DNA of 27,653 nucleotides from a virus, in the IMG/VR virus record IMGVR_UViG_3300032224_001557, positions 1 to 27,653 of that record, one strand, 5' to 3'. The translations under genes and the position numbers were made by a program. Shown here in pieces: positions 15,099 to 20,994 of this stretch. The notes below the pieces were generated by a model. That model was not told where the DNA came from. It saw only the letters and a list, made by a program, of their open reading frames with translations, and searched no databases. The first letter of the stretch is position 1. Every line of letters starts with the position of its first letter.

Positions 15099-15488
15099 AT
15101 GGCAACAGTTAAAAAACCCCCTGCAAAAAAAGTGCCAGCAAAGAAGGTGCCTGCCAAAGTAGAACCAAAACTCAAAGTTGGGGCCAGCGCCAAGACCGCT
15201 GCCACCAAAAAAGGCGAGCCTTATGTGAGTGTGGTCAGTGTAGAACTGGACCCTGACAATGTGGGCAATGGCGCTTTTGAATTAGACTGGAATGATATCT
15301 TTGTGGCCAAGCTCATGAAGGCCGGCTATGCAGGCAAGGATGATGCAGCCATTGTGGATCGTTGGTTCCAGGACATTTGTCGCAATGTGATCATGGAAAA
15401 CTACGAACAATGGGAAGCCAATCAAGCACCAGAAAATCGTATCGTGCAACGTAGAGATCTAGGTGACGGACGTAGCGAAGTATCGTGA
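15099..15488 (+). CDS. Hypothetical protein with Lys/Pro/Ala-rich N-terminus
   Basis: 129 residues with an AAAGGA ribosome binding site. Residues 3-30 are a low-complexity basic tail of PAKKV-type repeats, a likely disordered nucleic-acid-binding arm. From about 40 on there is a compact domain: YVSVVSVELDPDNVGNGAFE, then LDWNDIFVAKLMKAGY, AAIVDRWFQDICRNVIMENY and a charged end. The core is a pattern I associate with conserved uncharacterised phage proteins. It overlaps the following SGNH-like gene by four bases (GTGA). Function unknown. Confidence 0.7.
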   Translation: MATVKKPPAKKVPAKKVPAKVEPKLKVGASAKTAATKKGEPYVSVVSVELDPDNVGNGAFELDWNDIFVAKLMKAGYAGKDDAAIVDRWFQDICRNVIMENYEQWEANQAPENRIVQRRDLGDGRSEVS

Positions 15489-16201
15489 TTCTTTATGTGA
15501 ATGGTGACAGTCACTCAGCCGGAGCAGAGGCAGTCAACACCTATTGCTTTGCTGAAGATGATCCCAAATACCGTACATTGGGTCGTCGACCACATCCTGA
15601 CAATCTAGCAGTCAGTTACGGGCAAGTGTTGGCCAATCGAATGAATTGCAAACTTATATGTGATGCCGAGAGTGCCAGCAGTAACCATCGCATAATAAGA
15701 ACTGCGTGGGAATGTATTTTGGGCGGGTCTCCAGACTTTGTTGTAATAGGTTGGAGCACATGGGAACGCAAAGAGTTCTGCGACCCCGACACCGGTATCA
15801 CTTGGCAAGTCAATGCTGGGGGTGTTGGAGCAGATTGGCCCGAATGGTTGAAGAAACAGTATCCCAAATTTGTTGCTGAACTAGATTGGGCCAATGAAAT
15901 GCGACACAGTCACAGCAAAATACACCAGTTTCATTTGGACCTAAAACGAATGGGCGTACCACATTTGTTCTTTAACACCTATAATTATTTTGATCCCAAT
16001 GTGGTTGAGCACCAATATACCTGGAACAACTCCTATGTTGATCCTTACAACCCCGAAGGCACCTACTATGCTTGGTGCATCCAACAAGGATTCCAAACAG
16101 TTGGTCCAGATTCTTACCATTTTGGTCAAGCGGCCCATGCCGCTTGGGCCAAATTCTTGTATACCAAAATTGTCCACAACGAGTTGACAAGAATTGAATA
16201 A
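15485..16201 (+). CDS. SGNH/GDSL-like hydrolase, second copy type
   Basis: 238 residues, starting at GTG 15485 in a GTGA overlap; the next in-frame ATG would remove the nucleophile. ILYVNGDSHSAG (2-13) is block I with Ser9, ASSNHRIIRT (64-73) supplies the Asn block, FVVIGWSTWER (85-95) is block III, and PDSYHFGQAAHAAWAKFL (208-225) gives the C-terminal DxxH pair (Asp209, His212). It is unrelated at first sight to the SGNH-like protein at 7972 beyond these blocks. No signal peptide. The promoter of the exonuclease gene lies over its last codons. Substrate unknown. Confidence 0.66.
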   Translation: MILYVNGDSHSAGAEAVNTYCFAEDDPKYRTLGRRPHPDNLAVSYGQVLANRMNCKLICDAESASSNHRIIRTAWECILGGSPDFVVIGWSTWERKEFCDPDTGITWQVNAGGVGADWPEWLKKQYPKFVAELDWANEMRHSHSKIHQFHLDLKRMGVPHLFFNTYNYFDPNVVEHQYTWNNSYVDPYNPEGTYYAWCIQQGFQTVGPDSYHFGQAAHAAWAKFLYTKIVHNELTRIE

Positions 16202-16212
16202 TATGCTATTAT
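16184..16212 (+). promoter_or_regulatory. Near-consensus sigma70 promoter with predicted leaderless start
   Basis: TTGACA (16184-16189), 17-base spacer, TATTAT (16207-16212). The usual start point, six to seven bases after the -10, falls on the ATG at 16219, and no ribosome binding site is present. The exonuclease message would therefore be leaderless. Confidence 0.78.
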
Positions 16213-16218
16213 AACTGC

Positions 16219-17208
16219 ATGAGATACTTAATCGTAGATACTGCTAACACATTCTTTCGTGCCCGTCACAGTGCCCATCGCCAAAGCGATACTTGGGACC
16301 GATTGGGTTTCGCTATCCACGTGACCTTGGGTAGTGTCAACAAAGCCTGGCGTGATCAGAAAGCAGACCATGTGGTCTGGTGCTTGGAGGGTCGAAGCTG
16401 GCGTAAGGACTTTTATGAGCCGTACAAGAAAAACCGTGCAGTTGCCCGAGCCGCGCTCACGGAAACCGAAGCCGAAGAAGATAGACTATTTTGGGAAACT
16501 TTTGACGAGCTCAAAACGTTTCTGCAAGACAAAACAAATTGTACTGTTCTCCGGCACGACGAACTCGAAGCAGATGACTTGGTGGCAGGATGGATACAAA
16601 GTCACCCTGACGATGAACACGTCATTGTAAGCTCAGACACAGATTTTTATCAACTGCTGGCACCAAACGTGAAACAATACAATGGTATTGCAGATGAATT
16701 GCATACCCTGGATGGTATCCTTGACAAGAAAGGCCGGTTGGTCATAGACAAAAAGACCAAGGAGCCCAAGCGTATTCCTGACCCCAAATGGATCCTGTTT
16801 GAGAAGTGTATGCGTGGTGATGCCAGCGACAACGTGTTCAGTGCCTATCCGGGTGTGCGTACCAAGGGCACCAAGAACAAGGTTGGCTTGCAAGAAGCCT
16901 TTGAAGACCGAGATCGTCAAGGCTATGCGTGGAACAATCTCATGCTCCAGCGTTGGGTCGACCACAATGGTGAGGAACACAAGGTCCTAGATGACTACCA
17001 TCGCAATGTGACCTTGGTTGATCTTACTGCACAGCCCGAGGCAATCAAGACCAAAATTAAAGAAACTATTGCGGCTGGCTCAGTTCCAAAGAATCGTCCC
17101 ATGATTGGTGCTCAGTTCTTAAAACTGTGTGGCAAGTATGAATTGAATCGTCTCAGCGAACACTCCACACAGTTTGGTGATTTATTGAGTGCAGGGTATC
17201 CCCGATGA
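16219..17208 (+). CDS. 5'-3' exonuclease / flap endonuclease (T4 RNase H-like)
   Basis: 329 residues. FEN-family metal ligands are all in order: IVDTANTFFRAR (5-16) with Asp7, EGRSWRKDFYEPYKKNR (57-73) as the arginine/lysine-rich DNA-contact helix, HDELEADDLVAGW (113-125) with the paired acids, VIVSSDTDFYQLL (135-147) with Asp140 and Asp142, and CMRGDASDNVFSAYPGV (197-213) with Asp201 and Asp204. The helix-hairpin-helix region follows at GTKNKVGLQEAF. It would remove RNA primers and flaps during phage DNA replication, like T4 rnh, or degrade DNA from 5' ends like T5 D15. The start is fixed by Asp7 and by the promoter. Confidence 0.88.
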   Translation: MRYLIVDTANTFFRARHSAHRQSDTWDRLGFAIHVTLGSVNKAWRDQKADHVVWCLEGRSWRKDFYEPYKKNRAVARAALTETEAEEDRLFWETFDELKTFLQDKTNCTVLRHDELEADDLVAGWIQSHPDDEHVIVSSDTDFYQLLAPNVKQYNGIADELHTLDGILDKKGRLVIDKKTKEPKRIPDPKWILFEKCMRGDASDNVFSAYPGVRTKGTKNKVGLQEAFEDRDRQGYAWNNLMLQRWVDHNGEEHKVLDDYHRNVTLVDLTAQPEAIKTKIKETIAAGSVPKNRPMIGAQFLKLCGKYELNRLSEHSTQFGDLLSAGYPR

Positions 17209-17239
17209 ACGAACAAATTCAAGAACCGACTGGAGTTTG

Positions 17240-17419
17240 ATGATGTTCGAACTAGTGTTGACCCAATTGTTGATGTATCCGGGCAGTGCCACCACTGTAC
17301 AACGGACTGTGGTCGCCAGATACGAAACTGTCGGCCAGTGTGAAACTGCCAAACGCCATATTGACACTAGATACAATACATCATTGGAGTGTGTTGCTGT
17401 AGGAAAGAAAAAATTATGA
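17240..17419 (+). CDS. Small hypothetical protein with hydrophobic N-terminus
   Basis: 59 residues from ATG 17240, preferred over an in-frame GTG at 17189 because TGGAG lies just upstream and the longer version would run inside the exonuclease gene. MMFELVLTQLLMYPGSAT could be a signal or anchor segment. Two cysteines (in GQCETAK and LECVAV) in the remaining 40 residues could form a disulfide if exported. It overlaps the next gene by four bases (ATGA). Function unknown. Confidence 0.55.
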   Translation: MMFELVLTQLLMYPGSATTVQRTVVARYETVGQCETAKRHIDTRYNTSLECVAVGKKKL

Positions 17420-17649
17420 ACGAACGAATTAAACAACTTTGGGACACAGCGGCCAAACTTGAATCCGATCCTTCTTGGGAAGGGCAGACTAGGTTTATAG
17501 AAAAGTTCGCTGAGTTGATTGTGCGGGAATGTATGCAAGTAGTCCATAACGGAATTAATAATGCAACAGATTGGGATAGTAGTAGTTGGGATCAATGTTG
17601 TGAGAATAGAATGAATGCAATTCAAAGGCATTTCGGAGTTGAAGAATGA
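17416..17649 (+). CDS. Small hypothetical protein, MNERIK type
   Basis: 77 residues from ATG 17416, with AGGAAAG as ribosome binding site and an ATGA overlap upstream; a GTG at 17389 is in frame but unlikely. The protein is helical and acidic, opening MNERIKQLWDTAAKLESDPS, with EKFAELIVRECMQVVHNGIN in the middle and FGVEE at the end. I associate proteins opening MNERIK or MNKRIR with many phages, none with known function. An 11-codon frame just upstream (17205-17240) begins with similar bases. Confidence 0.68.
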   Translation: MNERIKQLWDTAAKLESDPSWEGQTRFIEKFAELIVRECMQVVHNGINNATDWDSSSWDQCCENRMNAIQRHFGVEE

Positions 17650-17810
17650 AAACAGTTAAAGAAATATTGGCCATTGCAATTTTGATAATGTGTACAATTA
17701 TGGTTGTAGCAACCTGGGATATGCCAGGCAACGCCGGATGGCTGATAGCCCTAGTGGGATGGCTCGAAATTGTAGTAAATCGACCCAAAGAAACAAATAA
17801 TGACCTTTAA
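17646..17810 (+). CDS. Small two-segment membrane protein
   Basis: 54 residues, ATGA overlap with the gene before and 11-base overlap with the gene after. ILAIAILIMCTIMVVATW and GWLIALVGWLEIVV are both long enough to span a membrane, separated by a short polar turn (DMPGNA), with a charged C-terminus (NRPKETNND). It has the size and layout of holin-like or accessory membrane proteins, but no lysis gene is nearby and no function is assigned. Confidence 0.6.
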   Translation: MKTVKEILAIAILIMCTIMVVATWDMPGNAGWLIALVGWLEIVVNRPKETNNDL

Positions 17811-18027
17811 ATCACACACGAGCTGTATACGCACCATTCGGCAGGGCGACGACAATTTCCTCGTACAAGATGGTATGGTACTCAGTCCCAGAGCAGGCTT
17901 CGAAATCTCATCAGAATGTCCCAATGAATATAAAATGATCATCAGCCGGTGCATTGATCGTGGCTGGCTACAACCCGTGGCATATATGAAAGATTCAGAA
18001 CTAACGTGGGAAATTTTGCAACAATGA
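17800..18027 (+). CDS. Small hypothetical phage protein
   Basis: 75 residues. A beta-rich start (SHTSCIRTIRQGDDNFLVQD, then GMVLSPRAGFEI) is followed by ECPNEYKMIISRCIDRGWLQ then PVAYMKDSEL, a helix-turn pattern I associate with small phage proteins. Overlaps neighbours at both ends (11 and 4 bases), so it is part of the translated train. Function unknown. Confidence 0.65.
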   Translation: MTFKSHTSCIRTIRQGDDNFLVQDGMVLSPRAGFEISSECPNEYKMIISRCIDRGWLQPVAYMKDSELTWEILQQ

Positions 18028-18404
18028 TCTACTTATTACTATTTTTATTCTTCTTCAAACACTTTCTGGCCGACTACCTGTGGCAAAATCAGCGTATGCT
18101 CACAGAAAAAGGAACCTATGGTGCTCTGGGTGGCCTACAACACGCCGGCTTGCACGGAGCCTTTACCTATGTGATCCTGTTGCATTTTTTGGATCCGGTG
18201 TTGGCCTTGGCCTTGGCTGTGTTTGATGCTTTCCTACACTATCACATAGACTGGGCCAAACGCCAGTTCAGTAAGGGACTCACACCAGATGATCGCACCT
18301 TCTGGATCTGGTTTGGCATTGACCAACTGTTACACGCCATAACCTATTTTGTTTTGGTCTACTTAACCGGACTACTCATATTCAACGGAACAACTAACAC
18401 ATGA
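18024..18404 (+). CDS. DUF3307-like membrane protein
   Basis: 126 residues from ATG 18024 (ATGA overlap); a GTG at 18006 is in frame but sits inside the previous gene. The opening LLLFLFFFKHFLADYLWQNQ matches the DUF3307 start 'l..fH.l.DF.lQ', followed by YGALGGLQHAGLHGAFTYVI (the family's 'L..H...H' His pair), a hydrophobic segment LALALAVFDAFLHYHIDW, and LLHAITYFVLVYLTGLL at the end. Three to four membrane spans. The conserved His and Asp suggest a membrane-bound metal site, but no activity is known. Confidence 0.72.
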   Translation: MIYLLLFLFFFKHFLADYLWQNQRMLTEKGTYGALGGLQHAGLHGAFTYVILLHFLDPVLALALAVFDAFLHYHIDWAKRQFSKGLTPDDRTFWIWFGIDQLLHAITYFVLVYLTGLLIFNGTTNT

Positions 18405-18619
18405 ACAAACCCATATCCAACAGCAGAAACACATCCGAACTTGCAGTGGCGCAGGTCGGCAATCGTTTTGATCTAATACTAATACTGGCCAAACGAGTTC
18501 GTGAACTCAAGGCCGGACACCGGGCCAAGATAACAGGTGCCGGTGGTATCAGTGCCACAGCCTTGATGGAAGTTGAACAGGGACTTATTGGTAGAGAATA
18601 CCTTAAGAAAGTAAAATGA
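18401..18619 (+). CDS. rpoZ: RNA polymerase omega subunit homologue
   Basis: 72 residues, ATGA overlaps on both sides. VAQVGNRFDLILILAKRVRE (16-35) matches bacterial omega '[20 protein letters not shown]', and ATALMEVEQGLIGREYL (52-68) matches 'VIALREIEEGLI'. The MNKPIS start replaces the host 'MARVTVQDC' strand. Cellular omega binds the beta' C-terminus and helps assembly. A phage copy could swap into, or compete within, the host enzyme to alter promoter choice. It is a little shorter than E. coli omega (91) and lacks the acidic tail. It sits in a train of small unknown genes with no other transcription protein recognised. Confidence 0.75.
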   Translation: MNKPISNSRNTSELAVAQVGNRFDLILILAKRVRELKAGHRAKITGAGGISATALMEVEQGLIGREYLKKVK

Positions 18620-18975
18620 TCAAACACATTCATCCCCGCGGTAGGTACATGATGGTCATAGGTGGCAGTAGCGGCACTTATGTCAATGCATACAGTGGCT
18701 CACAGGGTGTGGGTAATCTGCGTTTTAATACCACTAACCAACAGATGGAAGTGTATGATGGCACCGCTTGGACCTTGTTGAACACGCCCGATGCCACCAT
18801 AGGCCTAAACGACGAAGCCGAATCTTTGCTGGATTGGGCACGTGAACGACGCGAAGAAGAACGGGCATTCAAAGAGAGTATGAAACATCATCCGGGCCTA
18901 CAAGAAGCATACGAACGCCTTGAGATCATGAAGGCACTCACATTAGAACAGGACAAACAAAATGAAATGGTTTAA
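18616..18975 (+). CDS. Hypothetical protein with short virion-like motif
   Basis: 119 residues. GVGNLRFNTTNQQMEVYDGT (31-50) followed by AWTLLN resembles the 'lRyN..t..lEvYdG..W..l' motif found in phage tail-fibre and neck-type proteins. The C-terminal half is a charged helix (DWARERREEERAFKESMKHH, then LQEAYERLEIMKAL). It may be a virion accessory protein, but no other structural gene is near. ATGA overlap upstream, 14-base overlap downstream. Confidence 0.62.
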   Translation: MIKHIHPRGRYMMVIGGSSGTYVNAYSGSQGVGNLRFNTTNQQMEVYDGTAWTLLNTPDATIGLNDEAESLLDWARERREEERAFKESMKHHPGLQEAYERLEIMKALTLEQDKQNEMV

Positions 18976-19303
18976 GAAAAAAATTGCCGGTTGGGCCAGA
19001 GAAGGCAATCAATTGGAAGAGGCAAACATGATCGAATCCATGTCTGATCGTGACATGGCCGTGGTAAAATCAAAGAAGCATCGAGGTCTCAATATCATAG
19101 GCACTCAAGGCACAGCTCGCAGTTTTGACGCCGCGGGCATGACCTTTACTTTGTACAAGAGTGTGGGCGGCTTTGTGTTAGAAACACATAGGTATGACTC
19201 ACGAGCAGATCGTAGAATCAATGAGCTGTACATGATCGACGAAGAAAAGGATTTTGCCACTCAAGTGGCACAAGCGATCATGATTGAAAGTGTAAAACTA
19301 TGA
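18962..19303 (+). CDS. Hypothetical protein
   Basis: 113 residues with a basic start (MKWFKKKIAGWAREG), a central beta-rich part (RGLNIIGTQGTARSFDAAGM, TFTLYKSVGGFVLETHRYDS) and a C-terminal helix. No motif recognised. It overlaps both neighbours (14 and 4 bases) and is part of the same translated train. Confidence 0.65.
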   Translation: MKWFKKKIAGWAREGNQLEEANMIESMSDRDMAVVKSKKHRGLNIIGTQGTARSFDAAGMTFTLYKSVGGFVLETHRYDSRADRRINELYMIDEEKDFATQVAQAIMIESVKL

Positions 19304-19782
19304 CCGAAGAACGCATTGCAAGACCCATTGTCAAGAACAAATACTGGATTGTGGAAGACCATGGCCAGAAGGTGGCCACCATACAGGCAGTGGAAGAAGG
19401 TGGCTTTGTGTATGTACACGATGATCGACGCGAGCCGTTTGCTAGTATCAAAGTCCTAAGTCGGCAATACAACATTGTATTTGACAAGCCGGTACGGAAG
19501 ACTGCAGAACAACAGGTCGAAGGCAATCACGTTTACGGTTTCCCCACACAGTTCCGTCCACACAACGAACTGTATGATGTACAACGCAAGTTGCCGATCT
19601 TTACCAAGACCGCAAAAAGCAAAAGTTACTTTTGTGCCGGCTACTACATCATCAAGTTCGACAGTCATTGGGCCCGTGCCACGTGTCCAAAATTGATCAC
19701 ACTGAATCGTTATGAATTCCGTGGTCCTTACTTGACACCGGAACAAATGCAAACCGAGCTCAAAGCCGCCAATGGATCATAA
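19300..19782 (+). CDS. Hypothetical conserved-looking phage protein
   Basis: 160 residues, ATGA overlap upstream. The first half (RPIVKNKYWIVEDHGQKVAT, then EGGFVYVHDDRREPFASIKV) looks like a beta-rich domain and has the style of conserved phage proteins. The second half has SKSYFCAGYYIIKFDSHWAR and a helical end. No catalytic motif recognised. It overlaps the next gene by 11 bases. Confidence 0.68.
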   Translation: MTEERIARPIVKNKYWIVEDHGQKVATIQAVEEGGFVYVHDDRREPFASIKVLSRQYNIVFDKPVRKTAEQQVEGNHVYGFPTQFRPHNELYDVQRKLPIFTKTAKSKSYFCAGYYIIKFDSHWARATCPKLITLNRYEFRGPYLTPEQMQTELKAANGS

Positions 19783-19990
19783 TCTCAGCATTCATGTGCG
19801 TATGTTCAATGATCGTGTACGGGCCATGAACCAAACACAGAAGAAAGAACTCACTCTCACTGCCGCAGAAGCACGTAATCTACACTCAGATATATTTGCA
19901 TTGCTCACACACGTGGCTGAGATTTCTGGCAATAACACTGGCGGAACAGAAGATATCACTGTATTGATGGATGGTGGCGGTTTTAAGTAA
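19772..19990 (+). CDS. Small hypothetical protein
   Basis: 72 residues, overlapping the previous gene by 11 bases. The middle QKKELTLTAAEARNLHSDIF is a helix with a common small-phage-protein pattern, and the C-terminus ends in TVLMDGGGFK. Function unknown. It is the last of the tight train; the 44-base gap after it holds GATAAATA (20008-20015), a possible late-promoter core. Confidence 0.62.
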   Translation: MDHNLSIHVRMFNDRVRAMNQTQKKELTLTAAEARNLHSDIFALLTHVAEISGNNTGGTEDITVLMDGGGFK

Positions 19991-20034
19991 TATACGCCTA
20001 TAACGAAGATAAATAAAATACAGGAAACATTGAG

Positions 20035-20334
20035 ATGTCAAGACCAAAGCCAACAGTACTACTCGAGCATGTGAACAAGTTAAATTACAAGAGTGATCAG
20101 ATTCTGAGCTCTGAGGGAATTTGGGCTGTGTACTACGAAGGTAAACCCATCAACTTAAAAACGGCCAACGTGCTGATTGCATATCCAGGTCCAAAATACA
20201 AAAAGGTCTCGTTCTCCAACAGTGGTCACGCCATTAACTTGTGCAAGAAACTCAACGTATTATTTAAAACTGACAAATTCGAGGTTGTGTTATTGGCACA
20301 GGGTGAAACTGTTTTCTCGCAAAAGAAATTGTAA
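20035..20334 (+). CDS. Hypothetical phage protein
   Basis: 99 residues. A mixed alpha/beta domain: KPTVLLEHVNKLNYKSDQIL at the start, IWAVYYEGKPINLKTANVLI in the middle and FEVVLLAQGETVFSQKKL at the end. No motif recognised. It has its own upstream gap with GAGATG as a weak ribosome binding region. Nine bases separate it from the next gene. Confidence 0.68.
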   Translation: MSRPKPTVLLEHVNKLNYKSDQILSSEGIWAVYYEGKPINLKTANVLIAYPGPKYKKVSFSNSGHAINLCKKLNVLFKTDKFEVVLLAQGETVFSQKKL

Positions 20335-20343
20335 CTGTGTGCC

Positions 20344-20718
20344 ATGTCCGATGACGCAAGAACACAGGCGTATTGGCAACAGCATATTATAGATCATGTT
20401 GAGCATCCGTTGTGCCCTTGGCCCGAAACAACATTTCGTGATTTTTGGTTCAATCCACTGAATCGAACCAGTCTTAGACTGACCGAGTTTGGACATCGAA
20501 TAGCCGTGGGACTTGCTGGTCTAGAAAATTTTCGTGTGGATCTTGACAGCAAGATAAAACCCAAACATTTTCTATTATTCGAAAAGGCCTGCGTGAGTCC
20601 TTACTATGTGAAGAAGCTGGATCAGTTGGTGGTGTTTGACCAAGAGACTGCTGTGATGATACAGTTACACGCCGGCAATTTTGATGCTTACTTTAGGAAC
20701 CGTTTGACATTTAGGTAA
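20344..20718 (+). CDS. Hypothetical phage protein
   Basis: 124 residues. PETTFRDFWFNPLNRTSLRL then TEFGHRI and the following KIKPKHFLLFEKACVSPYYV give a helical, aromatic protein with a pattern I associate with uncharacterised phage proteins whose helix-turn-helix style segments suggest DNA contact. That is only a resemblance. It is the last gene before the promoter region of the right-hand cassette. Confidence 0.65.
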   Translation: MSDDARTQAYWQQHIIDHVEHPLCPWPETTFRDFWFNPLNRTSLRLTEFGHRIAVGLAGLENFRVDLDSKIKPKHFLLFEKACVSPYYVKKLDQLVVFDQETAVMIQLHAGNFDAYFRNRLTFR

Positions 20719-20725
20719 TACCTTT

Positions 20726-20759
20726 GTAGTACTTAAAAAGTAGTACTTTTGTAGTACTT
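20726..20759 (+). repeat. Three direct copies of GTAGTACTT before the cassette promoter
   Basis: GTAGTACTT occurs at 20726-20734, 20740-20748 and 20751-20759. The middle copy lies in a longer palindrome, AAAAGTA-G-TACTTTT (20736-20750), and the third copy runs into the -35 box at 20758. The arrangement looks like a repressor or activator site. The same 9-mer occurs in reverse orientation at the far end of the cassette. Confidence 0.65.
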
Positions 20760-20795
20760 GTCCATAATTCCTTTATTTGCTATAATACAGGCATA
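20757..20795 (+). promoter_or_regulatory. Cassette promoter, left copy of a 39-base repeated module
   Basis: TTGTCC (20758-20763), 17-base spacer, TATAAT (20781-20786). The 39 bases 20757-20795 match 27554-27592 at 35 positions. An AAAAAGGAG ribosome binding site follows before the ATG at 20818. Control by the overlapping 9-mer repeats is inferred. Confidence 0.75.
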
Positions 20796-20817
20796 GTGTA
20801 ACAAAAAGGAGTCTGCA

Positions 20818-20994
20818 ATGGACGAGCCGGTAAAACTGTATTGCACACAAGATCCAGAAACCAAAGAGTGGTTAGTGTGGTTCTCTCATCCTCTTGGTGG
20901 CATGAATGTAATTGAAACATTCAACGACGAAACCGAAGCACGAGAATTTTGGCAACAGCAGATAGATTCTGCAGACTTTGGAGATCAAGAATAA
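20818..20994 (+). CDS. Small hypothetical first gene of the cassette
   Basis: 58 residues with a strong AAAAAGGAG ribosome binding site. It opens MDEPVKLYCTQDPETKEWLV and ends in an acidic helix (NDETEAREFWQQQIDSADFG). No motif recognised. Its stop codon overlaps the helicase start (TAATG), so it could act as a leader for helicase translation or as a small partner or antidote protein. Neither role is shown by the sequence. Confidence 0.68.
   Translation: MDEPVKLYCTQDPETKEWLVWFSHPLGGMNVIETFNDETEAREFWQQQIDSADFGDQE

Noticed and set aside
17361-17389. TTGACA at 17361 near TACAAT
   Set aside because: Spacing to TACAAT is only six bases and nothing suitable lies at 17 bases.
20704-20732. TTGACA at 20704 with TAGTAC at 20727 as a further cassette promoter
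   Set aside because: The hexamer is codons of the upstream gene and the -10 is poor and part of the repeat. The promoter at 20758 is far better.
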